Assembly: GCA_905479925.1 (NCBI GenBank)
Contig: CAJQOL010000125.1
Location: forward strand, 1 to 61,521
DNA: 61,521 nucleotides
Source of the DNA: an uncultured Kangiellaceae bacterium
Lineage (GTDB): Bacteria; Pseudomonadota; Gammaproteobacteria; Enterobacterales; Kangiellaceae
Direction of reading: 5' to 3'
Shown here: positions 25,601 through 33,645 of the stretch, one piece after another
Layout: the number at the start of each line of letters is the position of its first letter
Numbering within the stretch: position 1 is the first letter of the stretch
The notes under the pieces: model-generated
What the model saw: only the letters and a program-made list of their open reading frames with translations
What the model was told of the DNA's origin: nothing
The model's database searches: none
Translations under genes and position numbers: made by a program

Positions 25601-27034
25601 CATGATAATTCAACCAGCGTTTATACCCGTGCAGGTAATCTACTGTTCAGAATTGAAGGCGAGGCCGCCGCGGCTTCTGCAGATGGACGGCTAGTAACCG
25701 CTGTTAACTCGCGCGGAGAATCTAATTTGCGGACGGAAGAGTCTAAAATTTTACTCTATGATTCTAATGGTCAGCTTACAGCAAGGTTCGATGGCAGAAG
25801 ACCTGTGTTATCTCTTGATGGTCAACGCTTGGCTTTTGAAAACGTTGGAGCAGAAAAGGGTAGCACCGTTGTTAATCTAGAGTCTGAGGTGACAAAAGAC
25901 GAGATTTATACCTTGAGTGATGGTCGCAAAGAGAGTCTTCGAATATTTGAGACGAGATATACACTCCAAGGGGTGAGACCTCGTTTTTCTGCCGATGGAA
26001 GACTTGTGATGACGTTACATGGTGGAAGGCATGAAAGCGGACGTGACGGCTCAAGTGCAGAAAAAACGTCGGTGACCAACGCCGCATCCGGAAGTCTTCT
26101 TTTTGAAGTTGCCGGTGAGGGAGTCGCATTCGCGCGAAACAGGCCTGTTCTGATGACAATCAGCGGTGCAGAAATTTCTCTTTGGGACATGCGCCGCTTC
26201 CCGACGAAGGCGCCTTTACTATGGGATGAAAAGTGGCCGAGTATCGATAAAGAAGCATTCGTTGCGTTGAGCTCCGGTGGCGGGAAAGAATGTGACGAGT
26301 GGGTCGAATCTTGTTTTTCGCCGGACGAAAAAACTCGGGTTACAAGGAAAGAATACTACCCGAAGAATTCTTCTGCTGCTTCTGGATACGAATATGTTGT
26401 TACCCCGGATATCGCATCGCCGCTGCCAAAGGTGGTGAATTTTTCGCCTAAATTGGTAGAAGACTTTATTTGTGGGTGGACAACGGGTGTCCAGTTTTCA
26501 CGCTCCAGGCCGTGGGTCCTATTGGGGTGTGAAAATGGCATTCAGTTGGCCCATTTAAACGGCGAAATTCTTCAATCATGGAATTCCTGTAGTGGACAGG
26601 CAATCGCGGCTTGCAGTCGAGTAGACCATGCGTATTTTAGTGAAGATGGTAAAACTATTTTTGAAATTCGAGCGGATCGTCGAGTGTGGGTGCACACGCC
26701 GGGCGAATCAAAAGAGCAATCGCTCTTGCTGGGCCCTCACGAGGCATTTGTTAGCGCTGTTGACAAGCATGATTCAGGAACGATTGCTATTGCTACCGGC
26801 AACGGAACGATTCAAGTCTACGATGTTAAAGGAGAATTAATACAAACGATGCATATCGATGTGAAGTCATCTCCAATTAAGCAAGTAAAATTCTCGAAAG
26901 ATGGTCAGGTATTGTTTGCCCGAGATCATCAGCAAATGATTCATCGTTGGAGCATCTCAACAGAGTATCAGCTGGAATTGTACAATTGGCTTGATGCATT
27001 ATCCGATAAAGAGTGGAATCAATTGACAGAATAA
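22613..27034 (+). CDS. Caspase (C14) - STAND ATPase - transmembrane - WD40-like protein, 1473 aa
   Basis: Large NLR/apoptosome-like protein. Residues 1-260 are a caspase-fold protease with catalytic His in YFAGHG (H90) and Cys in DSCFSGA (C142). A linker NPYRGLESFEKQHAELFFGR (about 309-328) opens a STAND ATPase of the nSTAND1 type: Walker A GASGTGKSS (334-342), Walker B-like LFIDQFEEL (D406), then winged-helix and helical parts to about 725. A membrane helix (about 734-755) follows, then the conserved RGIATEIRASLAEGNLYRALQVARRS segment and about 650 residues of degenerate WD40/beta-propeller repeats. The ATG has AAGGG seven bases upstream. In the family model, ligand binding by the propeller releases ATP-dependent oligomerisation and activates the protease. 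It is the core of the candidate locus. Confidence 0.93.
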   Translation: MISEAIESRFGRSIAIIIGIDNYENGIPSLKTAANDARRLATTLNELHNFEINLFLNEDASKERLSQLLNEQLGNELGADDRLIFYFAGHGVALDGDDGPNGYLLPQDARRGEEDTYLFMPFVHDALLSLPVRHALIIMDSCFSGAFRWAATRDLIAMPEVVHEERYDRFVKDPAWQVITSAAHDQKAMDQLSSGSLGTRPNEQGHSPFALALFEALEGKADVVPADGGDGLITATELYLYLESRLQPESIEQGLRQTPGFWPLARHDKGEFVFAAPGASLRLPPAPPLNYANNPYRGLESFEKQHAELFFGRDEVINDLEKCIDNQNLTVILGASGTGKSSLVKAGLLPRLELRHGLLVLPTVRPGVNPILSLSRALDTAANVVAIETRVSELCELNPRTILFIDQFEELITMNNSADERETTLQLLSRLLQRYSDKLDIVVTLRTDFEPQFSRGELNKFWKSGRYIIPPMSQNDLRECIMKPATARVMYFKPNELVEELINEVVATPGALPLLSFALSEMYIHYLERASNDRAIERIDYEAVGGVVGALRSRANAEYEALEDEEQRQIMRLIMLRMVAAGSGSVARRRVLQSELDFESAERNAMVKSIINRLVNARLVVTGNERSDDGLGAGDDYVEPAHDALVRAWGRLLRWVHKENERDPDDLRFQRKLTTDAKLWNETEVKSEKKGLLWNDAARSASLKSLLKSNVDWLSRVELLFANNSVLARRRIRQFWTSAMLIVVALAVLAIWQAQVATQQSKRAITRGIATEIRASLAEGNLYRALQVARRSVVEFKFPEETAIAMRAIATYESPLLTSFTMPSNAHALLSLDDRWIIAYNKPDQRSMNMPFNVSTMDWSGNQTAISDDATTVTLSPLGTWLMVTGYNSGDSSNALGSDIDCELNGFTDIFEISELGILKAPHLPAIPTSFLLSPKIGDQDSAVAIACETAIISINVSDLLSNASGNSVASPPDKFDTGIKVKSVFFDNNGQLVVVHDNSTSVYTRAGNLLFRIEGEAAAASADGRLVTAVNSRGESNLRTEESKILLYDSNGQLTARFDGRRPVLSLDGQRLAFENVGAEKGSTVVNLESEVTKDEIYTLSDGRKESLRIFETRYTLQGVRPRFSADGRLVMTLHGGRHESGRDGSSAEKTSVTNAASGSLLFEVAGEGVAFARNRPVLMTISGAEISLWDMRRFPTKAPLLWDEKWPSIDKEAFVALSSGGGKECDEWVESCFSPDEKTRVTRKEYYPKNSSAASGYEYVVTPDIASPLPKVVNFSPKLVEDFICGWTTGVQFSRSRPWVLLGCENGIQLAHLNGEILQSWNSCSGQAIAACSRVDHAYFSEDGKTIFEIRADRRVWVHTPGESKEQSLLLGPHEAFVSAVDKHDSGTIAIATGNGTIQVYDVKGELIQTMHIDVKSSPIKQVKFSKDGQVLFARDHQQMIHRWSISTEYQLELYNWLDALSDKEWNQLTE

Positions 27035-27158
27035 TTGGTGGGTACAGGGTCGAAAATAATCAGTTGCTAGTTACGTTAAATAACGTTAGAAAGATTTGAG
27101 CAAGCTGTATTGCGTTAGCCTGAATTGCATAAATAAGTGATGTGTATTAATCTGATTT
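27035..27158. other. Spacer after the caspase-STAND gene
   Basis: No gene or terminator recognised. Together with 27425-27687, which is A-rich and also empty, it flanks the MITE-like element; the downstream metacaspase promoter could lie in 27425-27687. Confidence 0.35.
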
Positions 27159-27424
27159 TATACCCATCCCACCTCAAGATGCATATTTCAGAGCTTCACC
27201 AGAAAGCTTGAACGAGGCGCAGCTTGTAGGGAATGGCTAGCCCTTGGCAAAAGCTATAACGCTGTGCAAGTTTTCTGGTGAAGCTCCCGTAGGGCGCGGC
27301 AATAAGCTATCATCTTCTTCGTTACTGCAACTTGAATTAGAGTGACTAATACGGCATTGCAGCGCCTTAAATATGACAGCTTATTGCCACGCTGAAGTAT
27401 CCATCTTGAGGTGGGATGGGTATA
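27159..27424. mobile_element. MITE-like element, 266 bp, no coding capacity
   Basis: The ends form a perfect 23-bp terminal inverted repeat: 27159-27181 (starts TATACCCATCCCACC) and 27402-27424 (ends GGTGGGATGGGTATA), extended imperfectly by about ten more bases. Two further internal stems exist: 27193-27210 with 27267-27284 (17 of 18 paired) and 27298-27313 with 27373-27388 (15 of 16). The ends lie in TATA context, so a TA-type target duplication is possible. No transposase gene is present, so it would have moved in trans. It separates the caspase-STAND and metacaspase genes. Confidence 0.8.
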
Positions 27425-27687
27425 TATGGATTTGGAAGCGCCGAAGCGTATTATCTATTTTATCGGTAAACTGTAAGGTAAATCGATAATCTAGAACCGA
27501 GTTAAGAAAAGTCGCTATTGAATATTACTTAGGTCCTGCAGCTAAAAATAAGATAAAAAAAGAATAAGAAAAGAAATAAAAACGAACCAAAAACAAGCAA
27601 TTATTCAACGCACATTATTTAACGCAGTATGTTTTCTAATTTTGCCAATTTAACGCCCGTTTGTTCGGGAAGAAACGGAGATCAACT

Positions 27688-29688
27688 ATGTCTGAACACA
27701 CGCCAAAGAAACATGCCTTGCTTATCGGAATTGATGAATACAGTAACTTTGAAGAACAATACCAACTGAGAGGTTGTGTCAATGATGCAAAGTTAATGAA
27801 AAGTGTATTGGTCGACCATTTTAATTTTTCTGAATCTAATATTACGGAACTTCACAATGCCGCTGCAAGCCAGCAAGGTATTCTGGATGCCATGGAAAAT
27901 TTGGTTAATAAAATAGACCAAAATGATATAGTCGTCTTTCATTTTAGCGGACATGGTTCGCAGCGAAAATCAGCTGATACCGATGAGGGGACGGGGATGA
28001 ATAGTACTATCTCTACCGCTGATAGTGGCTACATGGACCCCTATCCAAATTTGGATATTATCGACAATGTGATTAATGACTGGCTAACTCGCTTGACCAA
28101 GAAAACACCCTACATTTCGTTAACTTTTGACTGTTGTCATTCAGGAACCATTACTCGAGACGCTCTCGGTGCAAAAGCAAGAGGTCTTCCTGAGGATACT
28201 CGCTCTCTAAGTGCGATGGGCGTCGGGAAACAATTGCCACCTGTAACTCGCTCCACAAGTAGCGCGGCAGGTAACACAAATAAGTCTAGTGCTTGGCTCG
28301 CGCTTAACAATAATTATGTTGTCATGTCAGGATGCAGAGACGATGAATATTCCTACGAGTTCGAAACCGAAGGGGGCGGAGAGCCAATTAGGAACGGCGC
28401 TTTAACTCACTTTTTGACTAACGCATTATTAAAGGCTAAACCGGGCTCGACCTATCGAGATATATTTGAACTGGCCAGAAATGGGGTTAACTCAAAATTT
28501 AATTTACAGCATCCACAAATTGAAGGAGCTCAGGACAGGGAAATTTTTGGGGTTAAAGATATCGAACCGTTACGTTTTATTTCTGTGGCTTCAGTAGCAG
28601 GTAAAACGGTAACTTTGGCGGGTGGCGCCGCGCACGGACTTTGCGTTGATTCACTTTGGACAGTTTATCCTCCTGGAACCAAACAAGCCGAAGGCACAGA
28701 ACCGCTTGCAACCATTGAAATAACCCAGGTTGACGCACTTAGCGCTTTAGGTGTTATCAAGGATAATAATGGTGAAGTAACCACTGGTGCGAGATGTATA
28801 GAGTCAGCGACATCCGCGGTCGCATTATTGCTTGCCGTGGATATCAGCCAGCTTGAAGGTTTAGCCGCTAAGGAGTTGTTGTCAAAGATCGAAGAGTCTC
28901 GCTTGCTTACGCTAGCAAAAACAACAAAAACCGCGGACGTATGTGCCTATATCATTAACTCAGAAGAAGATTTACCTGAGGGTTTAAGCTTGCCATCAGA
29001 CGCCAGTATCAGTGAGCCAACTTGGATATTTGTTGATCGTACAAGATGCTTAACCATGCCTTTACATGCGATAAGCGAGGAAAGCGTCATCGAGTTAGTG
29101 GTCGACAACCTTGAAGCAATGGCGCGCTATAGAAATGCGTTAAAACTAGATAATTCTGGTAGCAAGCTTAATGTTGAGTTTAATATTTTTCACGTAGACG
29201 AAGCGGGTGAACTACATAATATTAATGATGAAGACTTTGTCTTTGAGGAAGGTCAAAACTTGGCGTTTGAAATAACTAATCACGAGCCACATAATGTTTT
29301 CTTTTCGTTATTGGATTTTGGTTTGACTGGAAAAATTTCGCTGTTTTATCCGCGAAAAACTAGTAGTGAAATGATAGCTCCCGGGATTACTATAAAAATT
29401 GGTGCGGACGAGCGAAAAATTAAACTCAGTGTCCTTGACGAATTTTTCGGCAATAAAGGTACCGAAACCGTTAAAGCAATTATCACCAGTGAAGAGTCGG
29501 ATTTTCGTTGGTTACAGCAAGAAGGAACACGTTCAGTTGGTATGAAACGATCTTCGTTGCGACAGCAATTTGAAGCCGCCTATAATGGTCCACCTACAAG
29601 AAATATGTCGTTTGAAACTGAAGAGGATGAGGATGAAAATGAAGATTGGAAAGCGATCACTCGCTCTTTTCAATTGAAGCGTAAGTGA
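27688..29688 (+). CDS. Type I metacaspase-like protease with C-terminal DUF4384-like region, 666 aa
   Basis: Caspase-fold cysteine protease of the metacaspase group, expected to cleave after Arg or Lys. The p20 part holds LLIGIDEY, the catalytic His in FSGHGSQ (H89) and the catalytic Cys in FDCCHSGT (C149-C150, the second being the usual nucleophile). NNNYVVMSGCRDDEYSYE and the TYRDIFELARNGV segment complete the protease fold to about residue 290. The rest is predicted beta-rich with a stretch LAFEITNHEPHNVFFSLLDF like the DUF4384 modules often found behind prokaryotic caspases. The end is acidic (about FETEEDEDENEDW). The ATG at 27688 has GGAG eight bases upstream; an in-frame TTG at 27661 is less likely. 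The small membrane protein follows after 67 bp. Confidence 0.92.
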   Translation: MSEHTPKKHALLIGIDEYSNFEEQYQLRGCVNDAKLMKSVLVDHFNFSESNITELHNAAASQQGILDAMENLVNKIDQNDIVVFHFSGHGSQRKSADTDEGTGMNSTISTADSGYMDPYPNLDIIDNVINDWLTRLTKKTPYISLTFDCCHSGTITRDALGAKARGLPEDTRSLSAMGVGKQLPPVTRSTSSAAGNTNKSSAWLALNNNYVVMSGCRDDEYSYEFETEGGGEPIRNGALTHFLTNALLKAKPGSTYRDIFELARNGVNSKFNLQHPQIEGAQDREIFGVKDIEPLRFISVASVAGKTVTLAGGAAHGLCVDSLWTVYPPGTKQAEGTEPLATIEITQVDALSALGVIKDNNGEVTTGARCIESATSAVALLLAVDISQLEGLAAKELLSKIEESRLLTLAKTTKTADVCAYIINSEEDLPEGLSLPSDASISEPTWIFVDRTRCLTMPLHAISEESVIELVVDNLEAMARYRNALKLDNSGSKLNVEFNIFHVDEAGELHNINDEDFVFEEGQNLAFEITNHEPHNVFFSLLDFGLTGKISLFYPRKTSSEMIAPGITIKIGADERKIKLSVLDEFFGNKGTETVKAIITSEESDFRWLQQEGTRSVGMKRSSLRQQFEAAYNGPPTRNMSFETEEDEDENEDWKAITRSFQLKRK

Positions 29689-29755
29689 GTTAGCTAGCTA
29701 AGTTTGCTAATCACGTTGGCTAACTATTTAGAAATTTTAAAATGGAGAATAAAAA

Positions 29756-30217
29756 ATGGGACGTTCAATAATAACAACTGCGCCTAAGGCGACGGTTTCC
29801 GCTCGATCGGCACCGGGAAGAGAGCCTCAAGAAGAGCCTGCCGTAGATGGTTATTCCGAAGCACTATTAAAACTCATTCCGGCGGAAGTGATTGGCGTTT
29901 ATTTGGCGATGCAATCAATCTTGGTAAACTCAGAACCAAAACCTGGCTGGGAGGCTATTTTGGTTGTTTTTATGTTTGGTATGTTTGCTACGTATTTTTA
30001 TCTAAGGGTTAGTCTTAAAGTAACCAATAACCTTCAATTAGCACTATCGGTCGGTGCATTTTGTGTATGGGCTTATTCGATGCTGCCTCAAGATTTTAAC
30101 TCTATGTTACCTCCAGGTTACAGCATATATAATGGTACTTATGCGGGATTGTTGTTGATTGCGTACACGTTTATTGCACCGAAAATACCATTAGATATTA
30201 AAAAGAAGTCTTCATAA
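29756..30217 (+). CDS. Small membrane protein downstream of the metacaspase, 153 aa
   Basis: Function unknown. A 35-residue soluble head rich in Ala, Arg and Pro precedes LLKLIPAEVIGVYLAM and then three to four membrane helices (about 42-58, 66-85, 92-110, 130-147), ending in KKKSS. The 'LIPAEVI' opening with compact helices is a pattern I associate with small membrane partners of effector or conflict systems, but I cannot name a family. The RBS GGAG lies eight bases before the ATG. Its 67-bp distance from the metacaspase gene suggests one transcript, so it may be a membrane target, anchor or inhibitor of the protease. Confidence 0.8.
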   Translation: MGRSIITTAPKATVSARSAPGREPQEEPAVDGYSEALLKLIPAEVIGVYLAMQSILVNSEPKPGWEAILVVFMFGMFATYFYLRVSLKVTNNLQLALSVGAFCVWAYSMLPQDFNSMLPPGYSIYNGTYAGLLLIAYTFIAPKIPLDIKKKSS

Positions 30218-30296
30218 CTAAGGGACTTTTTAACTAGAAAGCTTTTAAAACAGAAGCCTTCTTAACTAAAAGCTTTCTTAACTATAAGGGTATTGA

Positions 30297-30341
30297 TTGC
30301 TCCGTTTAAAATGCTAGTCTGTTAGCTTTTTAACGGAGCAA
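30297..30341. terminator. Bidirectional hairpin closing the protease cluster
   Basis: TTGCTCCGTT (30297-30306) pairs with AACGGAGCAA (30332-30341), with TAAAA/TTTTT extending the stem and an inner GCTA/TAGC pair. It lies between the convergent small membrane protein gene and the minus-strand gene at 30352. The 30230-30290 stretch before it holds degenerate repeats of AAGCTTTCTTAACTA type. Confidence 0.7.
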
Positions 30342-30351
30342 CCACTTACTT

Positions 30352-30627
30352 TTAGTGATTTTCTCGTTCGTATTCATCGTATAGTTTAGTGACGTTGACG
30401 AATAGCTCTGTTGCTATTTTTTCAATTTCACCCAACTCGTCCGCATACGCTTTTGTCATAGTGACATCATCCACACCACGTAGTGCCGTGAGCGCCATTA
30501 GTGCAGCATAATCTAAATTGAACTTCATAATATTGCCGCTCCACTCCGTAATAGGTAAGTCAGTGGGCAGCTTTGACATTGATAATACTCTGTCATGTGC
30601 CATTTTGGCTATTACTTGTACTAGCAT
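30352..30627 (-). CDS. Conserved-looking small hypothetical protein, 91 aa
   Basis: Unrecognised cytoplasmic, mostly helical protein with an acidic, Tyr/Glu-rich C-terminus (VNVTKLYDEYERENH). Start by spacing: AAGGA lies about seven bases from the ATG at 30627 and almost touches the ATG at 30633, so the second is preferred. It faces the protease cluster across a bidirectional terminator and is its own unit. Confidence 0.7.
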   Translation of the reverse strand: MLVQVIAKMAHDRVLSMSKLPTDLPITEWSGNIMKFNLDYAALMALTALRGVDDVTMTKAYADELGEIEKIATELFVNVTKLYDEYERENH

Positions 30628-30870
30628 TAACATTCCTTTCTCATGAGTTAAAAATTACTACTTAAGTCGTTACTTGATGGTAACCGTTGGGCAGCAAATT
30701 GAATAGATGTATAGGTTGTCGTAATTAAACAGGCCGCATAGATTATCGTTAGTTGCTCCATTAGAATCAATAGTTGGAAACAATTAATGCAGTGTGTCGC
30801 TGCAATGAGTTGTAAAAGGCGCTAATATATAGTCGAGTCTGTGCCTGATACTTGTTATTGGAGATAAACC

Positions 30871-31767
30871 ATTAATCCATTGCTGTTAATTAAACGTTTA
30901 AAAGCTTTCAAACTTAGATGGAAACTGCTGTTGCTTTTTTTACTGCTGTTAGTCATTCTTAATATCTACTATTTGCTAACGACTGCAACCAATCAGGGGC
31001 CTTGGAAAAGAGTTTATGAAAAAACGGCTAGCGTAGAATTCGGTTCTTCCGTGGCATTAAATGAAACAACCGCCACCATTCGAAATTTTCGTCGAGCGCG
31101 CTACGAACAGTCCGGAGTTGCCAAAACAGTCAATTGGTCGGACCGTCAGATAGATTTAAATAAACTTGAAAGTGTTTGGTATGGAATTTCTGTGTTCTCT
31201 GCTCCAGCATTGGCCCATACGTTTTTATCATTTGATTTTGGCGATGGTGATCCGGTCGTTATATCGGTGGAAGCGAGAATGCGGCCCGAACAGACCTATA
31301 GCCCACTAAAAGGTGCGCTGGACCATTATCATTTGATCTATGTTATAGCTGATGAAAGGGACATCATTGGTGTAAGAAGTCACAAGCGAAATGAAGAAGT
31401 TTATTTTATGCCAGTCATTGCTGATCTGAAACGTCGTCAACAACTGTTTATTGACATGAGTAACCGCGTAAACAGTCTGCAGAATCAACCTGAGTTTTAT
31501 AATACCTTCACGTCGAACTGTACCAATAGTATTATCAAAGAAACTAAGGTGCCCGGTTGGCAAACCTATTTTGATCCTCGAATTATCTTACCCGGGTTTT
31601 CGGATCGTATTGCGTACCAATATGGCGTACTAGATCAAGACTATCCAAGAGAAACCATACGACAGGCCGCCTTTATTCAGGCAGAAGGTTTCAGCGATGA
31701 CGACCCAGAGTTCTATGACATTATTCGACGAAATTATTATGAAAGGCTGCAAGCAGTAAAAAAATAG
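30871..31767 (+). CDS. DUF4105 (Lnb N-terminal periplasmic domain-like) protein, 298 aa, possible ATT start
   Basis: Membrane-anchored periplasmic protein of unknown biochemistry. One membrane helix (LLLLFLLLLVILNIYYLL) precedes the DUF4105 core, which carries AHTFLSFDFGDGDPVVISVE, YHLIYVIADERDIIGVRSHK, YFMPV and FTSNCTN with an invariant Cys; the His and Cys pattern suggests a papain-like cysteine enzyme. Start choice is odd. A TAA lies in frame just upstream, and only ATT (30871) and TTG (30880) can begin a full helix. GGAG at 30860-30863 is seven bases from the ATT but 16 from the TTG, so ATT is favoured. If TTG is used, the protein is 295 aa. Confidence 0.85.
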   Translation: MNPLLLIKRLKAFKLRWKLLLLFLLLLVILNIYYLLTTATNQGPWKRVYEKTASVEFGSSVALNETTATIRNFRRARYEQSGVAKTVNWSDRQIDLNKLESVWYGISVFSAPALAHTFLSFDFGDGDPVVISVEARMRPEQTYSPLKGALDHYHLIYVIADERDIIGVRSHKRNEEVYFMPVIADLKRRQQLFIDMSNRVNSLQNQPEFYNTFTSNCTNSIIKETKVPGWQTYFDPRIILPGFSDRIAYQYGVLDQDYPRETIRQAAFIQAEGFSDDDPEFYDIIRRNYYERLQAVKK

Positions 31768-31810
31768 AATAATGACAACCTAGCTCAAGCAGCATAATGG
31801 TTTTAGTTAA

Positions 31811-33199
31811 TTACTCTCCATCATTTATAATTTCTAATAATTTTACTAGAACAGAGTCTTTTTTACTCTTAAGTTGACTTTTTATAAAAATATCGGGAGC
31901 TAAGCCTTTTGCTGTTTTGTCGCCATTTAGCCTGACAATGTAACCCTTTGAACTATTGACGCTAATTTGTGTGTTTGGCAATTGATATTTAAACTGCGAC
32001 GCATATAACGATGGATATTCTCCAGTTGTTTCACCTACTAAAGTGGCGTAACCCAAATCTTTAAGTTGTGCCGCGGTCACAGTCGATTGTGAATGTGAAT
32101 GCCTATTGATTAATACATATACTTTACCTTTATAGCGACCGCCTTCTTTCTGAGGAATATAGTCTTTAAATTCATACTGATAAACCTCTCCATTCTTTTT
32201 AGCCAGAATTTGTTTAAAGTAGTCTTTCTCTAAGTCATTATTTAATCGTGTATGATTCTTTAGTGGTTGACTTGTCTTAAGCCAAAATCCAGAGGTCCAT
32301 TGAAATGGTTTTTCTGCAATGAAAGATACTAAGTAGTCACTAAAATGGTTGTCGCCTCCAGCGTTATTTCGAAAATCTAATATAAGTGACGAGATATTTT
32401 TTTCATTGATAGCAAGGAAAGCGCGGTCAATAAAAGCCTTAAATTTTTGTTCGTCACCCGAAAAGCTACCAGGGTTTAGGTAAGCGATATTTTTATTAAA
32501 CTCGATTTTCATTTCAGAGTGCAGTAGCTCGTTGCGCTTCATTTCAAAGTCATCAATCAAGTCGATTGCCGGGATGTTGAATTCTCGCTCTTGGTCACCC
32601 TGTCTAATTTTTAGTTTGAATTGATCAACTTTTCCGAAAACCTGCCAATAGAGCCTCGGGAAAGAAGCCGCTTCAATTTTTGCTAGTTTAAAATAGTGGT
32701 TCTCGGCTGAAATAAGAGGAGTGATTTGACTCAATATTGAATCAATGCTTTCACCATTAATGCTTAAAATCTCGTCTCCAATTCTAGGCTCAGTACTTTG
32801 GGAAAAGTTTTTCTTGATTAAGGCCTTATTATCGTTAAATAGTAGTTCTAGGGGAAAAAGAGTACCGCCTGAGTACGCGTAATTTCGATACAATTCGGAA
32901 GGGAAGTCGATGTTGGTGTGCCCGATATTTGCGGCAGAAATGACTGACTGAAGTAGCGCAGTGGCTTCTATTGAACTGTATGAGTCTTTACGAATGGTGG
33001 ACTTAACTAATTCGAAATTAGAATCAAATTTTGATTTTTCAACGTAAGCGAACAAGTCATAGTTAGTCTCAATTAAACTGTTATACAGATAGTCCATATC
33101 TTCCAAAAGTAGCTTTTTGGAGATGTCTTCTGTAGCGGGCTGAGCAAATGACCAGAAAGGAAGTAAATAGATAGCAATTAGTAACGGTTTAAATTTCAT
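31811..33199 (-). CDS. Secreted S41-family peptidase-like protein, 462 aa
   Basis: Exported serine-peptidase-fold protein of the tail-specific/tricorn-core S41 group. A signal peptide (MKFKPLLIAIYLLPFWSFAQ) opens the ATG at 33199, which has GGTGGA upstream; a longer frame from 33307 adds 36 residues that are not signal-like. A helical N-domain follows, then a PDZ-like segment (EPRIGDEILSINGESIDSI), and the S41 core with ISSLILDFRNNAGGD and a catalytic-site strand KVYVLINRHSHSQSTVTAAQ, where the Ser is one of the SHSQS group. GETTGEYPSLYA follows. Related proteins are found singly in many marine Bacteroidetes and gammaproteobacteria, so the substrate is open. Confidence 0.87.
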   Translation of the reverse strand: MKFKPLLIAIYLLPFWSFAQPATEDISKKLLLEDMDYLYNSLIETNYDLFAYVEKSKFDSNFELVKSTIRKDSYSSIEATALLQSVISAANIGHTNIDFPSELYRNYAYSGGTLFPLELLFNDNKALIKKNFSQSTEPRIGDEILSINGESIDSILSQITPLISAENHYFKLAKIEAASFPRLYWQVFGKVDQFKLKIRQGDQEREFNIPAIDLIDDFEMKRNELLHSEMKIEFNKNIAYLNPGSFSGDEQKFKAFIDRAFLAINEKNISSLILDFRNNAGGDNHFSDYLVSFIAEKPFQWTSGFWLKTSQPLKNHTRLNNDLEKDYFKQILAKKNGEVYQYEFKDYIPQKEGGRYKGKVYVLINRHSHSQSTVTAAQLKDLGYATLVGETTGEYPSLYASQFKYQLPNTQISVNSSKGYIVRLNGDKTAKGLAPDIFIKSQLKSKKDSVLVKLLEIINDGE

Positions 33200-33645
33200 A
33201 ATTTTCCACCAGCAGCAAATATTGTATTGAGTCGGGATAGAGGCATAAAAAGTTTGAATTTTAGGTCGAGATGAGCCGCTTTCATATAAATGCAAACGTT
33301 TGCGCAAGTATTAAATCACATCAGGGATTAAAGGAGAAATGCAGGGGAAGGGGAATTGTCGTGGTATTTTAAGATTTAAGTTAGAAATAGAAACTATCAC
33401 CGCAATATTAAGCGAAAGGTCCTATTGTTAGTATGGTGGAACTAGTCTCAATTAAGGCAAACCCACTCAATGGGTGGCGACTAAATACTTTATTAACGGG
33501 GAACAGTTCAATATTGATGTGGTGTTATATCAATATTGAACTATATCAATCGTAATTATTGTTCCAGCTCTCTGAGTTCTAGCGCTCTGACCAGTTTTGT
33601 TTACTAATTAGATAAACTGCAGAGCACTAGATAAATGTGTGCAGA
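33200..33645. other. Gap between the S41 and beta-lactamase-fold genes
   Basis: No gene recognised. The right half contains the 14-bp inverted repeat listed separately; the left half, next to the S41 start, must hold its promoter. Confidence 0.4.
33505..33542. terminator. 14-bp perfect inverted repeat downstream of the beta-lactamase-fold gene
   Basis: AGTTCAATATTGAT (33505-33518) pairs with ATCAATATTGAACT (33529-33542) across a ten-base loop. It lies 100 bp after the stop of the minus-strand lipoprotein gene. There is no T-run, so it is either a stem that protects the transcript end or a protein-binding palindrome. Confidence 0.45.

Noticed and set aside
27159..27424. Simple terminator or rRNA-like structure
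   Set aside because: The long perfect outer inverted repeat and 266-bp size fit a MITE better; no T-run.
17393..30217. Prophage or integrative element carrying the proteases
   Set aside because: No integrase, tRNA attachment repeats, structural phage genes or sharp change in composition were seen.
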